DNA of 64,000 bases from Sympetrum striolatum (Eukaryota > Arthropoda > Insecta > Odonata > Libellulidae). Positions 1-11,992 of this stretch are shown piece by piece. The stretch covers positions 89,609,152 to 89,673,151 of the forward strand of contig OX388350.1 in the NCBI GenBank assembly GCA_947579665.1, given 5' to 3'. The first letter of the stretch is position 1, and every line of letters starts with the position of its first letter. The translations under genes were made by a program, and so were the position numbers. A model generated the notes under the pieces. The model was not told the origin of the DNA, searched no databases, and saw only the letters and a program-made list of their open reading frames with translations.

Positions 1-904
1 GAGAAATGGCGATGTTATTACATCCCAGCCATACGCCTCTGATGGCTCGCAGAGTATATATCGAAACGAGGGATGAGGTAGCGCTTGAGGCGATGAGTGG
101 AAGTGCCGCATAATTATATAATCTCAGCTGCCGAAGTAGAAGAATGGCGGTTCAGCAATAGTCCGTTGTCTCTATGAACAACTCAAAGAAAACGAAATCC
201 TCCTATTAGCATAGCAGTGCTCCTTATCTAGATGTGGGAGTAGATACAATTTCATTGATCGTTTAGTAGACTTCCTTTACTCGCATTATTCGATGCTGTC
301 GATGCATTAAGAGGGCTTAGTTTTTCTCTTTTCATTGGATTAAATACGACTTTCTTCGGTATTCAATCGCCTACATCAGATTCCTTTCATTTTCAATCAT
401 TGTTGACCGTTTTTACAGATTGCTCTTCATTTGTACGGAGAAAATGATTTCATGTATGAGAGGATATCTTATATATTATTATAAGCATATTTAACTTAAA
501 TAGAATGTTTTACATTCACCTAAAGGAATATCTCAATTCGTAATGTATTTTCTGTATTTTAATCATAGTTATTTACCGCAGTTCGTACCTTATTTCACTG
601 TATTCCGTATTACATGTTGATTTAATGTAATTCAAGGCAAATGTTTTCGGAACGTTTGCACGAGTTCCTCCATAAGTGACTGACCTTTCGTGATCTACGT
701 TTAATCAAATGTTGTTATTTCAGTGGATGGCGAAATTTCAGTTATTGGATAATTCACCATAATCTTTTTTATAATTTTTTTAATAATGCAATGAAATTCC
801 CGTGTTTCGTTTCTGATTGAATCATTATGACATTTTATTATTCCTCGTATAACCCATTTGTTACTATCCTTAAAATGAAAATAAACAACTTTATTTTTAT
901 TCAG
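1..904. other. AT-rich non-coding stretch (intron)
   Basis: No convincing coding exon, RNA gene or known repeat seen. It ends in a pyrimidine-rich tract followed by AG at 903-904, the acceptor of the exon that follows, so it is best read as the 3' part of an intron of the first gene. Confidence 0.5.
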
Positions 905-2054
905 GTATATTGTGGAGACGATCACGTTGACAACGGTGACAGAGCGTCGCATCGTGAGAGAGGCGGGGGATGCGATGGGGCTGTTGGGGCCGCAGGAGGA
1001 CAAGCAGCTCAGCGGTATTCTCAAAGGCGGGAAACTATGGAAAAGCAGTGCAGAGGAGTGTCCTAACCCACAGAGCGAGCATACCTCTCCAGAGCCCTCA
1101 CCATCGCAGCAGGAAGGTGCCAGAAGGTCCGTACGCTTCCACGACTCCGCACCTGAGTCGGACTCAACCAAAGATGCTTTGATATCTCCATGCCAACCAC
1201 CTTCGTCCTCTCCTCCGGACTCAACCGAACTCACGCTTACCTTCCGCTTGGCCGGCGGCAGCAATGGGCACATCCTTCTCTCCCAGCATCCTCCAGGAAG
1301 GCCCGAGTCAGCTCTCCGACAATTATTCCCCTCCGGTTCTCCGGGACTGCCGGACCCGGAGTCCTTGAGAAGACTTAGATCCGCTCCTAGAGGAAGAACG
1401 TCTCCGCCAGCTTCGCTGAGCCCCAGTTCATCGATGTTTTTGGGCAGCGCGGAAGATGATGATCTCGGCAGTCCAGCGGCTAGAAGCAGTTCGCAGATTC
1501 GTCGCACCATCGAGAGGAACGCCCTTCGAAGGAGTCTGCTGCTGGTGAGGGGGGCGGAGCCGAGACGGAGAGAGGCGGCGTACGGCAGAGGGGTGGGCGA
1601 AGATGGAGGCAGCTCTCTGGTGGAGAGAATACGTCAACTGACGTGCGGTCTCGGGGATGGTGATGAGGAGGAAGGAACAAAAGAGGAAGAAGTGGCGGAG
1701 GATGATTCGGAGGAAGGAAGGATGGAAGAGGAATTACCTCACTCTGTCCTAGTGGTCCTCGAGAACAGTCCCTCGTCCACCAACTCTTGCTCCTCCTCTT
1801 CGTCATCTTCTTCTTCTGGCTCCACGTACAAGAAACTTGCGGACCTCTTTTCGAGGAAGACAGAAGCTGAAGACAGCGTGCCCCCCCCGCCCCCTCCCCC
1901 TTCCGCATCGCTCTTCCTCGATATGGCGTTCGTCGGACCTAAGGCTGCCAGAGCGGCCACCACCGCCGAGGCGAGGAAACAGTTGCTGTCAACATTGAGC
2001 GTACCGGGGGACGCTGCTCACACGGATTGTTACAGCTTGGAGGATATAGATGAA
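905..2054 (+). CDS. Internal coding exon of a large, largely disordered conserved protein
   Basis: This exon is open from the acceptor AG at 903-904 to the donor at 2055 (GAA|GTAAGT). There is no start codon of its own, so the protein begins upstream of the window. The exon starts in phase (one base completes a codon) and ends on a whole codon, so the following intron is phase 0. The product is about 383 residues. It has a short ordered start (ETITLTTVTERRIVREAGD), a basic ILKGGKLWK motif, an RRSVRF motif, a segment reading TIERNALRRSLL, and VERIRQLTCGLGD followed by a Glu/Asp-rich stretch, a serine run and a run of eight prolines. The composition suggests a scaffold or regulator with short linear motifs rather than an enzyme. 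The motifs look conserved-protein-like and the codon use is GC-rich compared with the flanks. I do not recognise the family and assign no function. Confidence 0.8.
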
Positions 2055-3132
2055 GTAAGTTATGCTTTTCAAACAGTGTTTTGCTCTCTGAGAACTTTCT
2101 TGTCGATCGAAGAGAACGAATACTCCTGGAAACAAGAGTCGGTTATGAGGTGGATATAATATACTATTGCCACTTGATCGCACAATACCCAGATGAGTTG
2201 CAGTTGACAGTGTTGTTATCGCGATAGAATTCCCAAGACGAAGGTGATTTCTTTTCGGCGTATTGCATTTGGTAGTTTCACAGATCATTTAAAACAAATC
2301 TCGATGTCGCACACAGCATTACCGATGAATATTTTTATTTACTCGCTAATTCACTTTTGTTTAACATATTAAAGAGTAGTTTTCAATGCTCACCAGTGGA
2401 GGTGTTCGAACTTATTTCAATTCACCTAATTTTCAGTTATGATCGTGATGCGTGAAAGGTGTTTGAATTCGTCACACTTTGACGGCACCTGAAGAAATAA
2501 TGATCCACGTGAAGTCACATTTATGATGATGGACTTACAAAATCTCCGCTATAAATTAAATATTTTTTAAATCTAACATTGAAATAGAGAGGAAAGCGTT
2601 GAAGCTAAAAGAGAATCGAACTTCTCGTCTGGCATTTTTGCAGTATTATTTTCCTTGTGAAACCCCTTGCATTCTTTTTATTTTCCGTTGACTTCAACCA
2701 GGAAGATTTGGTCCAGGGTGACTTTAGGCGAAACAGTGTTAACTTGATCATTGGGGCAAATATGAAATTTAAGTCACAATTAATTGTTGTTACAATTAAT
2801 GCAATGCAATTATTTTCATAGGTTTTTAACATCGTAACATAATTTTTTTACTTTTAAAGTGAGCTTCCATGAGGACTACCTGAAAAACCCCCACGAACAA
2901 TATATATTGAATCTAAAGTTCTGTGACGTCAAAGTTTGTTATACAAACTTTGTGTATCTATGGGCACAAACGTCACTCTCAGCCATCTTCCTAGCTGGAT
3001 TCTGTGTGTTTGTGCGACATGTCCTGATATATTTGTTTTGACCTCCGCTTCCTTTGGACTAAATTAAATAATTCATTAGAAGAACATGTTAGCCTGAATT
3101 CCTATACCTCTGTTGGGGCTAGTTGTTGAGTT

Positions 3133-4440
3133 TATCTATTATACGAGTAAAAGTTGCTTGCATTCTGCAAGCATATTGATAATATAAATTTCAAGTCAAC
3201 CTCATATCGAGAAGGTACTCAAAATAAAAAAAAAGGATTGAAAACATTCTTAAAAATCAATGCAATTTATTTGAATAGGAGAAATTTTCACCCACCTAGC
3301 GACAAACTCACGCACATTTGGTTTAAGTTGCATAGATGTAATGAAAGTAGAGCGTGTCTCCTGTGACCCCTATGATTTTGTATTCCCCAACCTATCGGGA
3401 TGTAGCTTTAAATATTTTCAAAACCGAATCATAAATAATTGGAAATTCCCGCCGTGTGTTTCAAATAGTAGAGACGCCTGGTGTCGAACCCTGGATCTTT
3501 GGAAGATGTGAATACATATAACACCCTGACAGAAATAAAACTTATTTAATTCAAATTTTGAAGTCGATACCTAACCTGAAAAGTCCTAAAATAAAACTTT
3601 ATCCCCATTCTAAATGGATAAGTAAAGGGTAATGTAAAGGGTTCCCTGGTGTTGAACTAAGGACAATCAGAGAAACATTTAACAACGCATATAAAATGTA
3701 TTTATGATCTCTATTCACTTGCCGATTTTCAAGTTTCTAAGTTATTGGGAAGGGGTTCAAAAAGAATCTTAAAAATCGTATCAGTTGCTAATTTTAAAGA
3801 CGCCTGGTGTCGAACCCAGGAATTATCGGCAGCTGTGAATACGCATTTTCGCTTGTTAGGACTTGATCTTATTTCATGCAAAGTTTAAAGTCAATATCAT
3901 GCCGGGAAGTACCTAAAATTGATTTCCGTTATCTCCATAAGAATTGCATAGAGGAATGTAAATAACTCACTGGGATTGAACCATCGGTGAAACGGAGAAA
4001 AGTATAGAATGTATTTATGATGTCTATCAACATGCCGAGTTTCAAGTTTCCATCTTATCGGGAAGTGATTAAAAAATCATAAAAATCGCCACAATGCATT
4101 TAAAATGGGAGATATTTGCCCTGACCTAGCGTCAAACAAAGGATAATCTTCAAAGATGTAATTATGGTTTTCGATGGGTACTCATGGATTCTAGCAATCC
4201 CTAGAATTTCAACTCTCTAATTTGGCGGGAGGTGACTCAAAAATATTTTCAAAAATTCCTGCAATGTATCTTTACTGAGAAAATTGTGACCATGGGGCCT
4301 TCTGGCATCGAACCCATGACACTGAAATTCAAAGTCACCTTTTTCCTGGTGGTTTCACGTTAGGGCCCATACACTGTAAAAATTTCAAGTCAATGACGCT
4401 TGCGGTTTAGCCTGTAAATTTGTATCCTATCTATATATAT
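3133..4440 (+). repeat. T-arm/B-box monomer array, unit copy A
   Basis: The copy begins with TATCTATTATACGAG and the hairpin around 3152-3172 (one substitution in this copy), and ends near GTATCCTATCTATATATA. Inside are about six diverged monomers. The cores TCGAACC, or a decayed form, lie at about 3484, 3648, 3810, 3975, 4130 and 4308, a spacing of 155-178 bp. Shared words between monomers include TTTCAAGT, TCGGGAAG and a GCAATG.ATTTTAAA block. On the minus strand the core reads GGTTCGA. Confidence 0.75.
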
Positions 4441-4459
4441 GAATGAATACAGAGAATAT

Positions 4460-5310
4460 ATTATATCTATTACGAGTAAAATGCTGCTTGCATACTGCAA
4501 CCAAATGGTTTAATGTATAATAGATATAGATAAATGCATGCAAAGTGTCAACTATCTGTCTTCAAGGTAAAGACTGAAAGAATTATGAAAATTCAACCAA
4601 CATGTTTTAAATGGGAGATATGTTTACCCTCCCACATCGAACCCGGGTCTTCCTGGTCATACTTACTATTCAGCACAACAAAGGTCATACTTACTATGAA
4701 GCACAATAAAAGATCACCATCTCTAACTATGTGTGAAAATTCAAGTAGAAATATTGGCTGCAACTGCCTCAAACGACGTACTACTTTTCACATATATATT
4801 CCTTATGTGAGAAATGTTAATTTGCTCTGGCATCGAACCCAGGAACAGCATGGTCTTATCTAAATGTTTTTCATAAACGGAGTCTTAATATACATATACT
4901 GGCACAGCAAGAACTTCCTATCATTTCGATAAGTGCATCAAAAAAAATAATGGAAAACTACCTCAATTTATTTTAAACAGGAGATATTTTGATCATCCTA
5001 GCATCAAACCCTAGATATTATCTGTAAAAGTCATTAATGTTTTTGATAGATCATGATCATATCTATAGGCTCCTTGAGTTTTGATTCTCTACCTATCTGG
5101 GAAGTATTTTAAAAATTTCCTGAATATGAAAGCAATGCTTTTAAATGGATGAAATCAACACTTTGGGGCCCAGTGGAATTGAACTCATGTCACTGAGGTT
5201 CAAATTTTTCTGGTGGTTACACGTTATGGCCAATACGTCGGAAAAATTTCAAGTCAATGACGCTTGTGGTTTAGCCTGTGAATTAGTATCCTAAATATCT
5301 GTCTATATCC
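4460..5310 (+). repeat. T-arm/B-box monomer array, shortened unit copy B
   Basis: Directly follows copy A in the same orientation. It opens with ACGAGTAAAATGCTGCTTGC and the hairpin near 4490 (its right arm is damaged). It has four recognisable monomer cores at about 4637, 4834, 5000 and 5172, and closes with the same GTGGTTTAGCCTGTGAATT word that ends copy A. It is therefore a tandem unit with an internal deletion of about two monomers. Confidence 0.7.
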
Positions 5311-5511
5311 TTGAATGTAACCATTACTTATTAATAGGATTAGAATAACATATTTAAGGTTATTTTGAATCAAAGAAAGTAATATTGTTTCAAAAGAGAT
5401 ATTTCCTTTATTAAAACATTTATAACTTTATTAAAAAAAGACTACCATTGGAGTATGAGATAAGCAAAATCTTTCTGATGTTACCATTCTACAGTAAATG
5501 CTCCGTAATAG

Positions 5512-6930
5512 TCTATATATATAAAAATGAATGTGTGTCTGTCTGTCTGTCTGTACTCGATAGATTCAAAAGCCATACATCCAATGGTCGTGAATATTTG
5601 GGAAATTATTAGGTATATCCCGGGGAAAATTTTTGAAAATTTTTATTTTAATCGGAGTTCTCAGTTCGACTCCCAAGGGAAAAACTGTTCCCATAAGAAA
5701 TACATGTAAACTTCGATTTTATCACGTTCATGCTTCCTTTCTTTTGGAAAATTAAATTAGAAATAACCAACGTATGGATTTAAAAGTAGCACCAAAAGAA
5801 GGGAAATTGAATAAAGTTTCTTATTTTGGTCATGAAATATAGTTTACGATCAGAAATTATGAGACTTTGAATAATTAGAAGATAATTTTGATGAATTTTG
5901 AGGCTATAAACAAACTATTTGCCAGTTATGATGAATGCGATTGTTGAATTTTCTCATAAGAACAAATTGAGAATTTACTCCAGTATTCAAATGATGTTTG
6001 TTTATAGCAATGTAAATATTTACGTATATTATCGTGGAGTAAACAGTTTTTGATATTTAATGAAAATTATATTTTGATAAATTCAAGAGATTGTATGTAC
6101 TGGACAACTTGGTGAGTTGATGACGTTACCGACTTTGATTACAAATGTCATCTATTTTCAAAATTTCAATTTATTTTATGCCTTTGACGAGACAATTTCA
6201 TTTTTAGGTCTTCTTCAGTTGAATACGTGTTCTCTTTGAGATTTGCGAGATGCGAAGTGTAGAGTAGCACATAATTTAGCATATCTTACTCCGAACTGAA
6301 TAGGTACTGTGATAATATATTTTCTTATATACCGAATGAAAGCGATGTAGATAGTATATATGATTTCATTATAATAGCCTTGCAACGCGAATAGCTGCCT
6401 GCCATTCAATTTGCGAATGGATTTTCTACGGGAAAAATAGAAGTACGATACATAAATTGATCCCATTTGGGCAGAATTTATATTGTTTCAATTATTGTTT
6501 AAATATTACAAATTATATTAAAATTTAAAATATTTTAAATACATAAATTGTATTTCTTTTAAGATTTCAAAAATTTAATTTAAATTACAAAAAAGAACAT
6601 TAATGCATTTGACGTTCGATTTTTCGCCAGCAAATTCTAATAAATACAAAAATGCAGTCAAAAAACTTTTGGAATTATTAATAAGAGAATAAATTATTAA
6701 TACGTGAATAAATAAAAATATTATTAATTTCCAGTTGAAGAAAATAATTGGAAATACGTTTTATTTAACCCTACAATTATGCTACCAAAGCGAAGTGCCA
6801 TTCGTCTTCAAATCAAGCAAAAAGGAGAAGAGAAGAATGATCATTAGAAACGAGTGAACAGAGGCAAGCAAGGCAAGAAAGAGATCACAATTCTCTAAAC
6901 ACAACAATGTGTGAACGGGTACAGCTAGTA
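5512..6930 (+). mobile_element. Helentron/Helitron-like non-autonomous element (tentative)
   Basis: The left edge is TCTATATATATAAAAATGAA followed by (TGTC)n, and the right edge is CGGGTACAGCTAGTA, preceded by a small stem (ACACA...TGTGT). From memory, this pairing of start and end is typical of rolling-circle Helentron-like elements in arthropods. No Rep/helicase coding sequence is visible, so it would be non-autonomous. The boundaries rest on these two motifs only. Confidence 0.45.
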
Positions 6931-7188
6931 ATTAATAATTTCTAATTCAAAGTACCTCCCATTAATTCAACTTCATTCAAAACTTCCCTAATCTGCTTGA
7001 TATTGCGATAACTTCCTCCTAAGATTGATAATCCAGATCAGATTCTGTAAATTTTCTTATTAAATTATATGGATCCATACTAAATTCAACTAACCAATTA
7101 ACATATGTGCTAGCAGTAGATCATTGGATATATAAATGATTGTTTTTCTTGGTGATGATAAAATTATTCTTACTCAAAATTAAACCAT

Positions 7189-7240
7189 TTGCTTACAGTA
7201 TGCAAGCAGCATTTTACTTGTATTATATATTTTTCATCCC
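7189..7240 (-). repeat. Terminal fragment of the T-arm/B-box repeat
   Basis: Contains TTGCTTACAGTATGCAAGCA and CATTTTACTTGTATTATATA, the hairpin-bearing start of the repeat unit in reverse orientation (one substitution in the hairpin). None of the monomers follow. Confidence 0.6.
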
Positions 7241-8157
7241 AAGAGTTAATGACTGTCTCTTAGGTCAACTTTTCTATGGAGTGTAATGTCTGTCTCTATC
7301 ATGGCTATCCCACTTCCAAAGGAAACAACAACAACAACTTGGTGTAGCCAGATTGCATCCCTAATAAAATGGCAATAACTTTCACAGAGTTGTGCTGTTA
7401 ATTCCACTGTTGTAACAGTGATACCGTAAGTTTAGCATTATTTTAAGGAAATTCTAGTTCCCTGTTGAAGTGATTGAGCTCCTCTATTGTGATTTGAGGT
7501 TGATGTGCTGAGAAAGATGTCTGAATCTCTTAAACACTTTTCATCTTCATTTTTGGAAGCAATCTAATCAAGAATCTAAAAGCTACTATCATTATAGCTC
7601 ACAGAAACATTTTCTGGGGGTAAAGGAACAGGAAGTTTGTTATCATGAGGTGGATTGCAGAGGTTATATTATGGTATATAGCTGTTCATTATTTCTTCAT
7701 GGAGAATCCTTTATTTATAAGGAGAGCCCTACAGAAATAACAGTAAGTGGTTTGTGGGCTCCCTCAAAATGGCATATGACATTCTTTTCTATTTATTCAT
7801 GCATTAAGTTTGAGCAAACACTTAGTAAAGCATACGTTTACATGCATTGTCTATATTTTTTCTTCAGGCAGTACATCCAACTGCTAATAAATGGTATATA
7901 TTATATTTTGCAAAGAAAGCATAATTACAGCTAATGGCTGCAAATATAAAAACTAGAGCTAACTTGCAAATTTTAATATGTTTCGAATTTATTGGTGCTG
8001 AATTAACAAGGTTTAGCTTATTTCTTTTTCGTAACATTTTGTTTGTTGGACAGTGTGATTTTTAAGCTTTATTCTTTTGTTCTGTTTATGCATCTAATAC
8101 ATGATAATTTTAATAATACATAATCATTTCATTCCTTGGATCCGTTTACTCTTGAAG

Positions 8158-9555
8158 GTTTTGGAAGGAGAGCTTCAGCCGCCTCCTGATGTCATACAAG
8201 TGGAAGGCACCCCTTCCAATGTGGAGAATGGAAACAAAGCCACAGCTGAGACCAGCACCGGCCTGAGTGGTGTCGTGGATGAACTTGCATTGTTTGTGCA
8301 GCGCGATGCAGGAAGGATCGAGAGGATTCGGAAGAGGTACAGTCTATCTGACACTCAAAACACCAAACCATCTACCACTGATAACTCCACTTCCCCCATT
8401 GATCCGGAGGCTGAAGCAGCAGCAGACGATTATGGCTTCAGCAAAAGACCTTCCGTGAGGGGAATAAAACCTCGTTTCGGTTCTTCCTCTCACATCCTTC
8501 AGGAGACGCCTCAGCTGGTATCTTCCACTCGATCTTGGCCTTCTTCTGACCAGCAGCAATCCAACCCAACTCAACCAAGCAACCACATCTCACAACAAAC
8601 ATCTGTACAGACCAATCCGGTGGCTGCTGCAGCCGCAGCTGCTGCGAGAAGGCGGCAAAGAGGACTTCCGATGGTGCAGGAGGAAGGCACACGTGGGTTT
8701 GCTCCTCTGGAGCCAATGGGACAGTATTGTGGTCAAGCAGTGGGTAGAATGGTGACTGCTCCTGTGTACGCCTCCTCTCCACCTTCCTCTTCCTATTTGA
8801 GAGAGTCATACCAATACCCAATGGAAACTTCACATCACTGCACCCCTCAGCACTATCCCTACTACCATCATCCAACTGATAGTGCAGAGCAGCAAACAGT
8901 TCCTCGTAGGTACCCTCCACCTCACCAGTCAACCTTTTTACACCACCAACAGCATCCATACCCACTGATCCCATCCCAACTTCATGCCCCTTCTCATTAC
9001 GGCCAACCTATGCATCCCAATCACCCTGCATTCCGTGCTCCACATCCTACTACCCCTGGACAGCCTTTAAAGCCTCCTTCACCTGTATCTTTCCCTCCTT
9101 CTAATTATTACAGCATGCCACCACACTCTAGTTATCCCCCTCAGTACTATGCCCCCCAGCAGTACCAATCCCCACGGCTCTTCCCATCAAATGGTAACAA
9201 TCCACAGGAACCTCAATTTTATCACCACTATCAACAGATGGGGCCATATCACCACCAGCAATACCAGGGTGCAGGTTCGCCAAGACCTGCAAACTATCCT
9301 ACACAGGGAATGGCGTGGGTTGCACCTACTCCTGGTTGCAAAAGGCCAGAGCAGCAGGAAAGAGGTGTGCCAGAGGGAGCTAGTGCATCTCCTGGTTTTC
9401 CCATCATGGACCACCCAACAACCACAACTGCATCAACCAACTCCTTGACACCATCCACCTCATCTGGAACATCTCTTGTCGCATCTGTTTCAGCATCTAC
9501 ACTTTCTTCTTCAACATCCACATCTTCATCAGTGTATTATGCTATGAATGTTTGA
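8158..9555 (+). CDS. Terminal coding exon of the same disordered protein
   Basis: Starts after the acceptor at 8156-8157, in phase with the upstream exon, and ends at a TGA at 9553-9555; about 465 residues. It opens with VLEGELQPPPDVIQVEG. An ordered, charged segment follows (DELALFVQRDAGRIERIRKR), then a KRPSVRGIKPRFGSS motif, an alanine run and a long region rich in His, Pro, Gln and Tyr (about residues 210-400 of the exon). A Thr/Ser-rich tail ends in YYAMNV. The His/Gln/Tyr/Pro stretch is of the kind seen in prion-like or condensate-forming regions. The conserved-looking motifs are near the start of the exon and at the very C-terminus. Function unknown; I could not place the family. Confidence 0.85.
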   Translation, partial: VLEGELQPPPDVIQVEGTPSNVENGNKATAETSTGLSGVVDELALFVQRDAGRIERIRKRYSLSDTQNTKPSTTDNSTSPIDPEAEAAADDYGFSKRPSVRGIKPRFGSSSHILQETPQLVSSTRSWPSSDQQQSNPTQPSNHISQQTSVQTNPVAAAAAAAARRRQRGLPMVQEEGTRGFAPLEPMGQYCGQAVGRMVTAPVYASSPPSSSYLRESYQYPMETSHHCTPQHYPYYHHPTDSAEQQTVPRRYPPPHQSTFLHHQQHPYPLIPSQLHAPSHYGQPMHPNHPAFRAPHPTTPGQPLKPPSPVSFPPSNYYSMPPHSSYPPQYYAPQQYQSPRLFPSNGNNPQEPQFYHHYQQMGPYHHQQYQGAGSPRPANYPTQGMAWVAPTPGCKRPEQQERGVPEGASASPGFPIMDHPTTTTASTNSLTPSTSSGTSLVASVSASTLSSSTSTSSSVYYAMNV

Positions 9556-9617
9556 AAGTCAACTATCACCTGCATCAGATCTGTTTGTAGGTTTGTTTTC
9601 CATATTAAACCTCTCCA

Positions 9618-9635
9618 ATTTCACACGTGTGAAAT
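9618..9635. repeat. Perfect 18-bp palindrome in the 3' UTR
   Basis: ATTTCACACGTGTGAAAT is its own reverse complement and has an E-box CACGTG at the centre. It lies 63 bp after the stop codon. It can form a 9-bp stem in RNA only with a distorted tip, or act as a DNA dyad; no function is shown. Confidence 0.9.
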
Positions 9636-9694
9636 GGGTTTCTATAAAAATACCAAAGCATAATGATTTTTTGAGTAGCATACTATTTTTATTC

Positions 9695-9700
9695 AATAAA
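9695..9700 (+). promoter_or_regulatory. Candidate polyadenylation signal AATAAA
   Basis: First canonical AATAAA after the stop codon, 140 bp downstream. A second AATAAA lies at about 9918. Which one is used cannot be read from the sequence. Confidence 0.5.
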
Positions 9701-11992
9701 GGACTGCTCTTTGAAATGGAGTGATAAATATTCTTGTGCTAAAGTTTTGTTTTTCCAATCTAATGTATAAATGGGTGCAATATTTTGTGACAAAAAGCAA
9801 ATCCAGCAAACATATTTGAAAAATATGTTCCAATGGTGATATCAAATTTAACGAGGCTGGTTCATGAATTTATCCTCTTGTTTTCAGTCTATTCCTGAGG
9901 AAATGTTAACTGTGGAAAATAAAGTTAGGGGAACTCAGGTGAAGAGGTGAAGAATACATACATGAAGGAATAAATGAGGATATCTATTTATGGTGGAAAC
10001 AATTAAGAGATACAAATGTAAATACCAATGTAAGGATAGAGAAACATTTTTAGGGCCTTCAAAAGACCAAAGCAAAAATAAGTGTTACCATTGACCATTG
10101 ATATTAATTATGGAAAAATTAATAATAAAAATTAGATGAAAATTATGTAAAAGATGTATAGCCTATTCTGTTAAGTTTTAATTTGCTAAAATATAACAAA
10201 TATTACGTCTGACTAAATTTGTGACATTCGAGATAATTAGAATTTCAGTGGTTTTTCTTTTCTGACAGAACCATAAAAATGTCATTCCAAAGAATTAGGG
10301 ATCAAGTACTAAAACAATCTACATGGCTACTATATACAAGTGTAAATTTTACTGAATTAAAGATTTTATTATTGGAATAAATATGTGGGAGGAATAACTG
10401 CCTTTCAGTTTCTTAAAGAAAATTTCATTGATTTGAATCAAATGAACTAATTGATTCTGCTTTAAATGACCAAACATGTCAGAGTATTTATTCCAACACA
10501 AAAGCAAAATTTATATGGAAAATCCTTATTACAAGATTATAGATCCTCCATAGATATTTATAGAGTTTAATTTTCTATATAGTGAGTACATTATTTGTTT
10601 TGTACAATTGGTCCAACTTGAAAGGTAGGAGACTATGAATAACTGTTATTCAGATAAAACTAAAAATGAAGATGTATGTTGTGTCAAAAACAATGTAAAT
10701 ATATAAATACTAATATTGTTGTGTATCTTGTGTAAGAAGAGTATTTGTTAACATGGGCTACCAACTTTAAAGTTCTTCAATTTAATTAATGTTATTGTTG
10801 AATGAAGTAATACTGTTTCAAGAGTACCAAAAATATTCTAGGATCTTGGAATCCAATGTTAATTGAACTGTTAGAAGTTTGTACATGTTCAGGCTCCAAA
10901 TATTATATAGGTTTGTCTCCATGGTTAAGACTGAAGATGCTATGGACATGTTTTGAAACAAACTACAATAAAATGTCACTGTCAGTTTATTGGCCTACAA
11001 ATTTATATATTACATGTTTTTATATTAAAAATACTTATATTACTCTACTAATGGAAATCCAAATTTTCTTATAAATTGAATGCATAACTAGATGATACCC
11101 CCTGATTTTTATTTCAAATATGATCAAATCAGTTATGAATGAAAACTTACACTATTCCTATCATAACAATATAATCGTTGTTCATTCTGTTGAGGATAAC
11201 TCATTCACTCTTGTTTATTACTGTAAATTTTGTAGATATGAATCTGAGAAATTGTTTGTTTATGATGTTCTGTAAATTATACTTGCTTTCATAATATGCC
11301 CATATTTGAAAAAAATCAGAGACCTTTAACTTGATATGATGTAAGACAAGCCGCCCTTTAGCCAGTGGCAGGGGGAAGTTATAATAGGATTAAGATTGTA
11401 CATACATTTGTGTGAGAGTTTCTTTCAGTCTAACCTTAAAGAGATTCCTTCTACAGCTAATGAAACAATAATTTTTCTATTATATCCTGTTCATTAACCA
11501 CAAAAGTATTTTTAACATGCTTCAGGCATAATCTACATTAGTTTATAAAGCACAATATTAGATATATAGACCATTAAAAGTAGCATCTATTTCTGTCTAA
11601 AAGATATCTAAATCCAGAACATTTTCCCTACAAAGTATGGAAATGAGCAAATTGTTTAAGTAAATTTTCAAGATTGATTTAGCTTGGGTGGGATATCAAT
11701 CAAATAATATTCTCATCTTTTATATGAAATGTTTAATCAGTCTCACATCTCTTCTTTAATGATATGAAGTTCCAGATAACTTAATTAATGCCCAGAATTA
11801 ATAAAATAATACAGTTTTCTCGAATATTGGATTAATATTTCCTAATATGTTCTATAAAGATAATTGGCACCTGGTTATTAATATGCATTGGATTTGCATA
11901 CTTAGAGCCATCCTGTACTTAATGAAAGTAGAATCAGTTTTTACAATCTAAAGTGATGCTTGATCTACTTTTATTATGAGTGGCAAGAAAAA
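9701..11992. other. 3' UTR tail and intergenic, nothing recognised
   Basis: AT-rich with many AATAAA words, no open frame of note and no repeat I recognise. Part may be 3' UTR if a distal poly(A) site is used. Confidence 0.4.

Larger units (their letters stand above)
2055..8157 (+). other. Phase-0 intron, 6.1 kb
   Basis: Donor GTAAGT at 2055 and acceptor TTGAAG ending at 8157 join two open frames in phase (SLEDIDE to VLEGEL). The intron carries the repeat copies at 3133-5310, a Helentron-like element at 5512-6930 and a repeat fragment near 7190. The remainder (2060-3130 and 7240-8150) shows nothing recognisable. Confidence 0.75.

Noticed and set aside
701..1510. 269-codon minus-strand open frame over the first exon
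   Set aside because: It is the shadow of the GC-rich coding exon on the plus strand. The plus-strand frame has splice sites, phase continuity to the next exon and protein-like motifs.
8438..8974. 178-codon minus-strand open frame
   Set aside because: Antisense shadow of the terminal exon, without family signal.
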